NCBI GenBank assembly: GCA_003116975.1
Contig: BGKB01000042.1
Span: forward strand, 375,581-439,580
Direction: 5' to 3'
Origin: Aurantiochytrium sp. KH105
Lineage: Eukaryota > Sar > Bigyra > Thraustochytrida > Thraustochytriidae
Length of the DNA: 64,000 nt
Of the stretch, positions 55,894 through 64,000 are shown piece by piece (position 1 is the first letter of the stretch; the number at the start of each line of letters is the position of its first letter). A program made the translations under genes and the position numbers. The notes beneath the pieces were generated by a model. That model saw nothing but the letters and a program-made list of their open reading frames with translations, was not told where the DNA came from and did no database searches.

Positions 55894-58386
55894 ATGTCAG
55901 GCGCGAAATGGCCCGGGCACTTTGGAGAACAAAGCAAGAGGCACGGCCCGCAAGGGTGTTCGTTTGAGTCTACAAAGCCCCAGCCAACGGTTTGGGCCGG
56001 GATGGACAAGGATGTCGAGCACGAGGATGTGTTGCACGCGGAGACAAGCAATGAGGGGGGACACGAAAACGCGGAGAACGATAGCGAACATGATGATTCT
56101 CCGAGGTCAGAGTCCGGAATCATGACACTCACACCGAGAGTGAAGCTCGGGCTGGCGCACGAATTTCTTCAAGGTGATGATGACAATGTCAAAAATGAAG
56201 GCATCAATCCACCTAGGTCTCGCGTAAAGCATCTGCAGAGACCGCATTTTGTGCGACTCAACTTCAATCTTCTTGCGACGCGAAGCGCCCCAGTACTTCC
56301 TTCCTTGGGAACCGGGGAACGTGCCTTGTTCAATCTGGAGGCAGCCTTGGACGACGACGAAGCGTGCGAGGCCCTTTTGAACGATCTACGTAAGTCGAGT
56401 ATCGCGCGAGAGCGTCTTCTTTCGGATAAGCATGACAACATCTTTGGCATCTTGGCTGATGCACTGCAAACAACCACGATCCCGCGAAAAAATGCGCCCC
56501 AGGTGCCGTCAAAACCTTCACCGCCGCAAGAGCCTTCAAGTGGAGCAGTCCCGGGGCTTGCAGTCGCGAGACTCCGCCTCTCAGCCATTGCCCAGAACCA
56601 GACCACCCCGAGCAACAGCAATAATGTTTGCGGCATCGACTCGACACAATGCACAGCCGACCCAGCGCGACATGCTCGCGCAGATCGCGCGGCGGCACTC
56701 GTTCTCGGTCTCCTCATGGAGAGAAGTGGACGGGGCGTCTTGTCAGATGACCGCGTTCCATGGTCAAGCATACTCAAATACTTTGCAAGTAGCGCCTCAA
56801 TGCTGCAGGGTTCATGGGTAATGTGGGCTTGCGACCATTTTCAGGGAGCTCAAATGCTCACGCGTCTTCTCATGCCGGCGCCCGATAGAGTAGCATCCGA
56901 GACTTCTGTCGTTGCCAGCTCATCTGCAAGCTTTCCGCATGACGATGCACCGGAAAATGATGCCACAGACCGCGATGCTTCTTCTTCGTTGAGTATTACT
57001 TCGTCTCTTGGGTCGCTGCCTCTTGCAGGTGATGAGCTTGGAAATCCAAGTTCCCCAATTGTCCGTGCACATGAAGATAGCAATGGAGAAAGTGAGACCG
57101 CGACTGGAGGAGTGTCGTCGAGCGAGATGAACAGTAGTATGAAAGATCGAGAGATTCTCCCCGCTCTGCCATTGGTAAACATCGAAAAGTGTACGACAAG
57201 AGTTCGCTGTGGAGATCGCGACGATGCTGGGAGCTCTGAGACATCAGCGACGCAAGGAAAAGGTGATGCCTCTGTTGGAACAGAAGCAAACGATAAAAAC
57301 CGCATTCCAAGTAAGGAGCATTTGGGTGCAGGGCGGCACGGTGTGGTGGAGACTGTACTTGGACGTTCAGACGAAGCTCTCAAACGTTGTGCTATTCAGC
57401 CTCGACATCTGCGCAAGGAGCGAATTCCTCGGATTTTTAACGAAGTGTGCGCCTTGCGCCTTTTAACGTCTGAGCAGACGCATCGCAAAAAGACGTTTGT
57501 CGTACCGTTGCGAAGGTACGGCCGGCTGTCCAATGGTGATGGAGATATCTACATTATTATGCAAAGGGCCAAGTGTAGTTTGCGCGATTGGCGATCCGGG
57601 CTCGTTACTTCCTCCATGACCCAAAGCTCTCCAGCGTGGATGGAGACGCTCTTGCGAATCTATGTACATATCGCTGATGCACTGGCCTTTATTGCGTCGC
57701 ACGGAGTTACGCATTATGACGTACGCATGGACAATATACTGCTGCTGCCACATGGCGAAGGAGGCTTTGACCCGGTTTTGGCAGACTTTGGCGAAGCCTT
57801 TTGTGCGGCGCCAGGAATTACGGAAGAGGAGGATATGGTATTTGCGAACAAGGCAGGTCCAGTGAGACGTCCGAGTGACGATTTCCAATATGAGTCTCGA
57901 GGGACGGAGTGCATCATGGCGCCAGAGATGCTGACGGTGTGCGAACCATCGCAGGCGCGGCGGCGAGCCAATCACGATCGGCGACAATCTTTCCGCTTTG
58001 GTACCTCTGCACCGGCTGACGTCTGGGCTCTGGGCTGTCTTCTTTTTGAGGTCGCAACGGGCGACTTTCTTTACCAGGAGGCTCTTGACGCCTGGGCCAC
58101 CTTTTTCGCGCGGCTCACGCAGCAACAACAACGAGAAACCGACGCACTGCCTTTGCTACCAGAGTCAGCACGAGAGCGATTCATTGAAGCTTGTTTGGGT
58201 CCTGTCGTGCCAGAAGAGCAGGAGAAGCTTTCGACCGAAGCGGATGCAATGCTGTCGAGCCTGGTCGTGGGTGCCTTGCAGACAGATCCACGAAGGCGCC
58301 CGACAGCGACGGCTATGCGAGACCGCGCTGTGCGCATGCTTGGCTCTCCGGACCAGATGAGGTCACCGGCAATTACAATGTTGTAG
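55894..58386 (+). CDS. Protein kinase with long N-terminal region, non-RD type
   Basis: The protein has 830 residues from the ATG at 55894; Met37 (56002) is an alternative start. Residues 1-470 are Ser/Glu-rich with a helical part at about 150-190 (LEAALDDDEACEALLNDLRK; RERLLSDKHDNIFGILADAL). The C-terminal kinase domain runs from about 475 to 825: glycine loop LGAGRHGVVE (477), Lys497 in EALKR, catalytic HYDVRMDN (607-614), DFGEA (from Asp631), MAPEM (675-679) and DVWALGCLLFEVATG (from 709). All catalytic residues are present, but HRD is HYD, so there is no Arg to couple to activation-loop phosphorylation. The activation segment is long (about 45 residues). Ser/Thr specificity is likely; the family was not recognised. 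Confidence 0.88.
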   Translation: MSGAKWPGHFGEQSKRHGPQGCSFESTKPQPTVWAGMDKDVEHEDVLHAETSNEGGHENAENDSEHDDSPRSESGIMTLTPRVKLGLAHEFLQGDDDNVKNEGINPPRSRVKHLQRPHFVRLNFNLLATRSAPVLPSLGTGERALFNLEAALDDDEACEALLNDLRKSSIARERLLSDKHDNIFGILADALQTTTIPRKNAPQVPSKPSPPQEPSSGAVPGLAVARLRLSAIAQNQTTPSNSNNVCGIDSTQCTADPARHARADRAAALVLGLLMERSGRGVLSDDRVPWSSILKYFASSASMLQGSWVMWACDHFQGAQMLTRLLMPAPDRVASETSVVASSSASFPHDDAPENDATDRDASSSLSITSSLGSLPLAGDELGNPSSPIVRAHEDSNGESETATGGVSSSEMNSSMKDREILPALPLVNIEKCTTRVRCGDRDDAGSSETSATQGKGDASVGTEANDKNRIPSKEHLGAGRHGVVETVLGRSDEALKRCAIQPRHLRKERIPRIFNEVCALRLLTSEQTHRKKTFVVPLRRYGRLSNGDGDIYIIMQRAKCSLRDWRSGLVTSSMTQSSPAWMETLLRIYVHIADALAFIASHGVTHYDVRMDNILLLPHGEGGFDPVLADFGEAFCAAPGITEEEDMVFANKAGPVRRPSDDFQYESRGTECIMAPEMLTVCEPSQARRRANHDRRQSFRFGTSAPADVWALGCLLFEVATGDFLYQEALDAWATFFARLTQQQQRETDALPLLPESARERFIEACLGPVVPEEQEKLSTEADAMLSSLVVGALQTDPRRRPTATAMRDRAVRMLGSPDQMRSPAITML

Positions 58387-58636
58387 TGTGTGCAAATGAT
58401 CATTATATGTACCTGACCTCGAAGAGGGTTGGGCGCATCTTCAAAACAGTCTGCACCTTGACTTACATCGCTTCGTAACGGGCCCTTTCCTTCAACATGA
58501 AGGTGTATGCTGTGTTCAATTTGTTTCCGAGATTCTGATTCCTGTCCTTTGAGCAAAGGGGGACGGACCTGTGTGTATCACTGAGCTTGGAAAAGGAAAA
58601 AAGGAAAAGAAAGATGTTTCTTTTTGAAAAATGTAT
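58387..58636. other. Convergent 3' intergenic region
   Basis: This is a 250-bp AT-richer stretch with A-rich runs near 58590-58606. Nothing else is seen. Confidence 0.45.
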
Positions 58637-59644
58637 TCACAATGTCGAGTTCCTGGACGTCTTGCGCGAGGACCGCGCGTCGGCTTTACTTTGCTTGGCA
58701 GCTTCAATTTCTTCTGCGATCATTTCGTTCCAAAGAAGTCGGTAAGGACCCGTGTAGCCCCATGGTGAGGTTGCATCGTCGTTTTCTGTGACGTGAGTGG
58801 TGTTCGAGTGCCCGGCAGACACCATTGTCCAACGATGACCCGTCTTGGGACCAAGTTCGAGCTCAAAGACGCCACACGGCGCAAATGTGAAAGAGAGGTC
58901 CTCAGGAAACGGAATGCCGAGTAAGCCCGCTACGAGACAGACACTGGCAGCATGAGAATAGCAGACTACAGTTTTGCCTTGAAAGTGCGTGGTGAGAGAT
59001 CGCCCGAATTCGATGTTGCGACGCATGTACGACTCCGGGTAAAGCTCCGCCGGCTTGCCATTCTCCATGGTATCCGGCTCGATCACGTTGAGCGGTTCGT
59101 AGCTGGGATCGATTTCAGGAAAGTACGCGAAGCGTTCGCGCGCTTCAGGCAGCCTGTTCGTAAAGTGATGCGTCTCTGCGAGGCCCTCCTCGATGCACAT
59201 TGGCGCCCCGAGTCTTCGCGCGAGCGGCTGCGCCGTCTGGATGACGCGCAGGTACGGTGACACAAGGATGACATCGGCTGTTTCGCCCAGCTTGCTAAGC
59301 CTCTTTTCGACGTGGTCCGCGGCCTGCTCCGCCTGCCGAAACCCGAGCTCGGAGAGCGGGGGGTCTCGCGAAAACAGCCCGAGGTCTTCTGCGCGCTGGG
59401 CCCAGTCCGGGTTGGCATAGTCGTAGCGAGCCCCGTGGCGCACGAGGATGACGCGCGTCGTCATGGTCCCCTCCTCGACCTCGTGCTGGCCCTCCTTCTC
59501 CGCCGCCGCCGCCGCCGCTGCTGCTGCTGGCGGTCTGTCTTCGCGGGGTTCTGCCGCGTCTTCTCCGCCGCCCCCGCGCTGCCGGGACCTGCACCTGAAC
59601 CAGCTGCTCTTCCGCGAGCCGCTGTTGGAGGTCCTCGTCTGCAT
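58637..59644 (-). CDS. Histidine phosphatase (phosphoglycerate mutase superfamily) protein
   Basis: The protein has 335 residues from the ATG at 59644. A shorter form from 59464 would begin MTTRVILVRHG and lack the Arg/Gly/Ala-rich extension. The core spans about residues 61-300. The RHG motif (VILVRHGARYD, His70) supplies the phosphorylated His. Family features follow: LSELGFRQAEQAADHVEKRL, VILVSPYLRVIQTAQPLARR, a catalytic Glu region (EEGLAETHHF), and the second His in VVCYSHAASVCLVAGLLGIP. The arrangement fits the UBASH3/TFIIIC-tau55-like branch of small-molecule or protein histidine phosphatases more than a glycolytic mutase, but substrate cannot be deduced. It is divergent from the coiled-coil orphan. 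Confidence 0.88.
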   Translation of the reverse strand: MQTRTSNSGSRKSSWFRCRSRQRGGGGEDAAEPREDRPPAAAAAAAAAEKEGQHEVEEGTMTTRVILVRHGARYDYANPDWAQRAEDLGLFSRDPPLSELGFRQAEQAADHVEKRLSKLGETADVILVSPYLRVIQTAQPLARRLGAPMCIEEGLAETHHFTNRLPEARERFAYFPEIDPSYEPLNVIEPDTMENGKPAELYPESYMRRNIEFGRSLTTHFQGKTVVCYSHAASVCLVAGLLGIPFPEDLSFTFAPCGVFELELGPKTGHRWTMVSAGHSNTTHVTENDDATSPWGYTGPYRLLWNEMIAEEIEAAKQSKADARSSRKTSRNSTL

Positions 59645-60309
59645 CTGCGCACGTGCGACTTCAAGGGGTTCTGGCGCCGCCGCCTGGCTGCCTGACGCCG
59701 CCGGTGGTATGCTACTCCTACTGCCAGAAAGCCAGAACTTCACTGTCTGCTCATCGATGCATTATCGCGTTTGGGCCTCGGGCCTACAGCAGCAGCGGCA
59801 ACAACCCGACACGCGGGCGATGACGCGAAGGAAGATGAAGGTGTCACGCGGAAACACCGCAAGGCACACTAGTTCCGGAACTAGTTCGCGACTTTGCGAA
59901 TTGCGGCACCGTATTCATTTGGTCGCACCTCCGGCCTGCCTGCCTACGCTTTGCCTGCCTGAGGCTTTCGATTTCACTCTGGGCTCGGAGCGATGGACGA
60001 AGACTCTGGGGATTCTCTGTTTGCTCTGAGAGAGAAAGACGGATCGAGTGCCAATGTCCGAAGAAATCTCTGCGGCAAGAAGACAGATTTGCGAGTCTTG
60101 GAAAAAACAAACCAACAAAAAAAGCACGGATGAGAGACGAGAGACGGTTTCTTTTGCAAAAAATCGCTTTGTCCCCGTGGTTATTGCACGCACACAACAT
60201 TCGACCTCGTGATCCTTCGGTGGCGAGGACGAAGCAGAAGCTTACGCGAGCGAGCTTGCAGGAGCCTTCGCGAGCGAGCTCGCAGGTAGAGCTCGTGTGC
60301 GAAGCGAAC
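59645..60309. promoter_or_regulatory. Divergent 5' region
   Basis: This 665-bp interval holds no supported gene. A self-complementary AGTTCCGGAACT segment occurs at 59871-59882. The coiled-coil orphan frame also has an upstream ATG at 60130. Confidence 0.45.
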
Positions 60310-60984
60310 ATGGCAGGCTTCCACCGGGCAGAATGCGCCGAGGGAACCCAACCAAGGTCAACGACGACGCCACGAAGGCGAGGCTTTCACACGCACGAGG
60401 TGCTCCCCTTTGGCTTCGAAGAGGAGAACCAAGCTGCAAGGAGAGCTGCGAGACGAGCTCAGAATTATGCGCGGAAAGTGGCTGCTCGCGAGCGCGAAGA
60501 GCGCGAGCAAGAGCTTGCCGCAAGGTGGTATGCTCGACAGGAACCTGCAGTCGAGAGCGGGCCAGCGCTGGCCAAAAGACGCGTGCGAGAGCGCAAGCGA
60601 CGCGAGGCTGCCGAAGAGCGCCGCAAACAGGAAATGCAAGCTTCACAGCGCTGGTATTTGCAAAATCCAGCGCATGAACTGGCGCCGAGTGCCGTGGACG
60701 CTGCGCAGGAACACACGACGCAATTTTTTGCCACGCAACGAGAAGAAGCAAGAGCTAGAGACGAGGCTGAGGAGATACGTCAAAAACATATTGAAGAGGC
60801 ACTCTTGCGGGTCTTCGCGGCCCGGGATCGATCCTTTGCGGTATCCAGAGGACCGACGCTCGAGGAGCAACGTTTGCGAAACGCTGTACCCGTCTTCAAG
60901 CCAGGGCCCTACACCAACAAGTACATTGAGACATATGCCCGTGAAGCTGTTGGTCTGCCACGTCGCGTCTTCTCACACGAGTAA
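60310..60984 (+). CDS. Coiled-coil orphan protein (copy 1)
   Basis: The protein has 224 residues from the ATG at 60310 (MAGFHRAECAEG). An ATG at 60130 in the same frame would add 60 residues of less structured sequence. The protein is highly charged and helical from about 38 to 175 (EEENQAARRAARRAQNYARK; AKRRVRERKRREAAEERRKQ; EEARARDEAEEIRQKHIEEA), then a conserved-looking tail (NAVPVFKPGPYTNKYIETYA; VGLPRRVFSHE). I recognise no family. A tail of this type, short motifs after a long charged helix, occurs in axonemal proteins, but that is only a suggestion. Its 3' part is repeated downstream beyond a single N. Confidence 0.72.
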   Translation: MAGFHRAECAEGTQPRSTTTPRRRGFHTHEVLPFGFEEENQAARRAARRAQNYARKVAAREREEREQELAARWYARQEPAVESGPALAKRRVRERKRREAAEERRKQEMQASQRWYLQNPAHELAPSAVDAAQEHTTQFFATQREEARARDEAEEIRQKHIEEALLRVFAARDRSFAVSRGPTLEEQRLRNAVPVFKPGPYTNKYIETYAREAVGLPRRVFSHE

Positions 60985-61638
60985 TATTAAGAAATTAATA
61001 CTATGGCCATGCCTCACGCCTCACTGCAAGTTCGTTTTTTGACATGGCTGCGGGTCGTAAGGGAAGCACATGATCGAGAGAGGGTTGGCCCGATATGATG
61101 AACAGAAAGAAACGAGTTAAAATTGCAATGTGTGCTTTCACTAAAAGTTNAGAATCCAGCGCATGAATTGGCGCCAAGTGCAGTGGACGCTGCGCGGGAA
61201 CACACGACGCAATTTTTCGCCTCGCAACGAGAAGAAGCAAGAGCTAGAGACGAGGCGGAGGAGACACGTCAAAAACATATCGAAGAGGCACTCTTACGGG
61301 TCTTCGCGGTCCGGGATCGATCCTTTGCGGCATCCAGAGGACCGAAGCTCGAGGAGCAACGTTTGCGAAACGCTGTACCCGTCTTCAAGCCAGGGCCCTA
61401 CACCAACAGGTACATTGAGACATATGCCCGTGAGGCTGTTGGACTGCCACGTCGCGTCTTTTCACACGAGTAACGTTAAGAATATAATACTATGGCCATG
61501 CCTCACGCCTCACTGCAAGTTCGTTTTTTGACATGGCCGCGGGTCGTAAGGGAAGCACATGATCGAGGGGGGGTTGACCCTACATGATGAACAGAAAGAA
61601 ACGCGGTGAAATCGCATTGTGTGTTTTTACTATAAGTT
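60662..61638 (+). repeat. Direct repeat of about 488 bp joined by a single N
   Basis: Bases 60662-61149 and 61151-61638 align end to end without visible gaps. By eye, about 18 of 323 coding positions differ, and the non-coding part differs at a similar level. The only ambiguous base in the window (N, 61150) sits exactly at the join. Confidence 0.93.
61151..61473 (+). pseudogene. Second copy of the 3' part of the coiled-coil orphan gene
   Basis: This partial copy starts at NPAHELAPSAVDAA and ends with the same RRVFSHE and stop, 107 residues with about 7 amino-acid differences from copy 1 (for example Q/R, I/T, A/V, T/K). It has no start or N-terminal half, because the preceding base is the N. 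It is either an assembly artefact in which allele ends were joined, or a true partial tandem duplication. The reading frame itself is undamaged. An incomplete gene is therefore a better description than a degraded one. Confidence 0.7.
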
Positions 61639-63360
61639 TACAAGAGAAGAAAGCAGGCTGTCTCTGCGCGCCTGCAGATAAGCAAGGTGAGAATCGAGGC
61701 TTTCGCGCGTCAGTGTGCGCCGACGTGGGCGGCCAAATGAGATGAAACAAGGGCAAGCTTCATTTCCCAAAGATCCAAAGCGAAGCCACGCCTTGAGCGG
61801 CGTCATTGGGGAGGCGGGCGAGCTCGTCGGTGCCTCCGGCCTTTCGAGATCAGGAGCGTCTTCGTCGTCTGGAAGACCGATTGCAGCGGCAGGGCGCGTG
61901 ACGTTGCTGGTGCTGGTGCTGAGGCTGCTATGACTAGAGCTTGCGCTGAGTCCACTGGGCCGAAGCGACACATTACGTCGAGCTTCGGCGTCCGCTTCCG
62001 GGGTTTCTGCAATCGACGCAGGTGCAAAGGCATCTATTGCGCAAGCAGACACTGTGTCCGGTAGGGCTCCCGAGGCACGCGCTGCCCTGAGCTCCTTTTC
62101 GGAAGCCCAGACTGTAAGGTTCTTGTACGCCGCGAGAAGAAACGTGTAGCGCATGTACTCCTCATCAGGGCTGAGACGGACTAGATTCACCGCGTAGCCA
62201 AGGAAGCCAGGAGCCCGGATTGGCTGCATAGCAATCGAAGGATGGGGCGTGAGCAGTGAAGAGATATTGTCTTGAGAATAAAAGGAGACGGGCCCGCGGT
62301 AGTCTGTGCACTTGCGGAAGACAATGGCATCATTGGATCGCGAAAGGATCACGGCCGACATGGCATACTGCCGATAGCTACTGACCGCGAGCGAGATGGC
62401 GGCGTCGTCAAAGTAGCCAATGTTGCTGACGAGACGAACCACAGCACCCTTTGGCATTTGGCAAAGCGCGCTAAGCAGCTTGAGCTGCGTCTTGAAGTGA
62501 CGCAGCTCGGCCTCGGTCTCGAGAAGACAGAGCCGGAGGTAGGCGCGCTTGGCATCGCCGGGCGCGCCCGGGGCGGGCAGTTCTCGAACGCGAAGACGTT
62601 TCTCCAGCTGATGTCGATGCGGTGTCCAGAGTGCCATTTCCCGACGAGGAGCCGTGCAAAAGCGCATCATCGTCCTGCACGTGACGCTGAGCGCGCCGAG
62701 CGAGCGCGGGTCCGCGAACTGGAGCACGTGCTCCACGACGTCACAGTCGAGGCGGCCAAAGTACTCGAAGCGAGCGCCTCGCTGCGCCGATCCGCGCGCG
62801 GCGAAGCCTCCTCCCGCGCGGTGACGTGCGTTTTCCCGCGCGCTCTCCGCGGCGACCGACTGCCAGAGCTCGCCAAACTGCAGCGTGAGCGCCGAGGCGC
62901 GGAGCTGGTATTCGGTCGGCACGGCAGACATGACTGCGCTCGCCGCGGCCCGCGAGCGCGCCACCGTCGTCTCGCGCGCCTCGAGCCAGGCGGGGGACTC
63001 CAGCGCGGCCCCGGCCCGCCGCAGGCCCGCCGCCGCGCCCTCCACTGCCGCGGCCACCGCCGAGGCCGCGAGCTCGGGCGAGATCCAGCCTGCGGAATTC
63101 GCTTCTACGGGCCGTGCTTCACCACCGTCACCGTCGTGCAGAATGCGGAACCAGGACGGAGAGGATGAACCGAAAGGCAGAAATGCAGGTGGAGAGGGAG
63201 AGGGCGAGGATGAAGACGAAGACGAAGACGAAGACGAAGACGAAGACGAAGACGGAGACGAAGACGGAGACGGAGACGGAGACGGCAAAGGCTGAGGCGA
63301 GGGAGAGGGAGCGGAGGTCGCCGCAGAAGATCTGGACGGAAATGATGTGCGCTGGGCCAT
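61630..63360 (-). CDS. F-box-like protein
   Basis: The protein has 576 residues from the ATG at 63360 (MAQRTSFPSRSSAATSAPSP); the longer upstream frame has leader-type content. Residues 15-58 are Ser/Pro repeats encoded by a GACGAA/GAC-type array on the plus strand. An Ala-rich helix follows (about 85-150). An F-box-like motif sits at about 205-245: FGRLDCDVVEHVLQFADPRS and LGALSVTCRTMMRFC. A unique region (about 250-440) includes ELRHFKTQLKLLSALCQMPK and VRLVSNIGYFDDAAISLAVS, and ends in a Ser/Thr-rich disordered part and a short basic tail. F-box proteins recruit substrates to SCF ubiquitin ligases. The motif is short and divergent, so that role is tentative. Confidence 0.75.
   Translation of the reverse strand: MAQRTSFPSRSSAATSAPSPSPQPLPSPSPSPSSSPSSSSSSSSSSSSSSSSPSPSPPAFLPFGSSSPSWFRILHDGDGGEARPVEANSAGWISPELAASAVAAAVEGAAAGLRRAGAALESPAWLEARETTVARSRAAASAVMSAVPTEYQLRASALTLQFGELWQSVAAESARENARHRAGGGFAARGSAQRGARFEYFGRLDCDVVEHVLQFADPRSLGALSVTCRTMMRFCTAPRREMALWTPHRHQLEKRLRVRELPAPGAPGDAKRAYLRLCLLETEAELRHFKTQLKLLSALCQMPKGAVVRLVSNIGYFDDAAISLAVSSYRQYAMSAVILSRSNDAIVFRKCTDYRGPVSFYSQDNISSLLTPHPSIAMQPIRAPGFLGYAVNLVRLSPDEEYMRYTFLLAAYKNLTVWASEKELRAARASGALPDTVSACAIDAFAPASIAETPEADAEARRNVSLRPSGLSASSSHSSLSTSTSNVTRPAAAIGLPDDEDAPDLERPEAPTSSPASPMTPLKAWLRFGSLGNEACPCFISFGRPRRRTLTRESLDSHLAYLQARRDSLLSSLVNL
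63203..63288 (+). repeat. GA-rich hexanucleotide array inside coding sequence
   Basis: An array of (GACGAA)n then GGAGAC units lies antisense to the F-box-like gene and encodes its Ser/Pro run. It stays in frame and expands in multiples of three. Confidence 0.9.
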
Positions 63361-64000
63361 CAGGACGAGCCGCGCAACCGCAATTCTTCTCGCAAAGATC
63401 GAGGAATTGGCAAAGCGTACACGCACGGGTGCTTGCAGGGTTCGAAGATGACGATGCAGATTATGCGTGCGAGCGACGCCAATCGCAGCCTGACCACAGC
63501 TGTATTCAACTCCAACGCACGCCAAAAGGCCTGCACGAACGACCTCGCCGTCACTATGGAGTGTGCCGCGCTCTCAGTCAGGCCAGCCAGCAGGTCCGTG
63601 CGCTTGCCCTTCTGCAACCAACCAACCCCCTTGCCCTGCCGTCTGCTCCTCCTCCGCCAACTCGACCACCCGACGCCGCGGATCCTTTTCTTCGCGGCCT
63701 CGTGCTCTGCAGCTGCTGCTGCTCGCGCGGGCTTGCGCCTGCGCCCGAGCGGGTCCTCGAGGGCGGCCGGGACCGGGACCGGGACGGGGACCTCGAGGGC
63801 TGCGCTGCGCAAACTTCTGACGCTCGCTCGCTCGCTCGCTCGCGCGCGCGCGGCCGACCCGAGGCCGAGCGCTGATCTCGGTCTGGTCCTGGCGCCGGGC
63901 CTCGCCCGCGGCGGCGGTCTCGCGGCGCGGGCGGGCGGCGGGCGGCCACCTCATCGGGACCACGTCATTGGATCGGATCGTGGATGCGATCTCCATCTCG
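63361..64000. promoter_or_regulatory. Upstream region of the F-box-like gene
   Basis: This is GC-rich leader and promoter DNA, with (GCTC)n near 63823-63842 and CGCG runs to 63855. No supported gene begins before the right edge. Confidence 0.45.

Noticed and set aside
58637..59644. Glycolytic phosphoglycerate mutase
   Set aside because: The RHG context and inserts fit the UBASH3-like histidine phosphatase branch, and the length exceeds typical mutases.

Overview
This is a nuclear window of a eukaryote, most likely a labyrinthulomycete (thraustochytrid-type stramenopile). That placement is inference. It rests on GC-rich DNA, intronless open frames of up to 1,300 codons, a ciliary gene set (CFAP53, polycystin-2-like channel) next to a plant-class-II-like trehalose-phosphate synthase and a THAQKYF MYB factor, and secreted or membrane proteins with no clear animal or plant equivalent. 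No rRNA, tRNA, CRISPR, transposon or prokaryotic operon feature was recognised. Starts were placed at ATG codons. Several open frames continue upstream through low-complexity 5' leader DNA that I do not regard as coding.

Layout: 1-9 kb holds an FHIP/FAM160 dynein-adaptor homologue (partial, running off the left edge), a large Ser/Gln/Lys-rich protein of unknown function, and a Lys/Asn-rich unknown. 11.7-16.8 kb holds a PDCD4 homologue with two MA3 domains, the ciliary protein CFAP53, and a small membrane-anchored TIL-type cysteine-rich protein. 17-27.6 kb holds two paralogous NodB-like polysaccharide deacetylases transcribed away from each other, one secreted and one type II membrane-anchored, separated by 4.8 kb without genes. 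27.9-36 kb holds RFC5, a four-CBS AMPK-gamma-like protein, a four-pass membrane protein and an EF-hand protein with an N-myristoylation signal. 37-46.4 kb holds an acidic orphan, a polycystin-2-like channel head-to-head with actin-related protein 10 (dynactin pointed end), a ubiquitin-like multipass membrane protein, and a secreted cysteine-rich protein. 46.8-64 kb holds the MYB factor, a tail-anchored TPS/TPP-like protein with altered catalytic residues, a HIT protein, a protein kinase, a histidine phosphatase, a coiled-coil orphan whose 3' part is repeated across a single N, and an F-box-like protein.

From about 29 kb to the right edge the genes alternate strand almost perfectly. Convergent neighbours are about 160-465 bp apart; divergent neighbours are 0.36-3.1 kb apart and share GC-rich leaders full of tetra- and pentanucleotide repeats. 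There is no operon-like grouping. The loosest functional themes are dynein transport (FHIP and ARP10), cilia (CFAP53 and the PKD2-like channel) and surface carbohydrate (the deacetylase pair).
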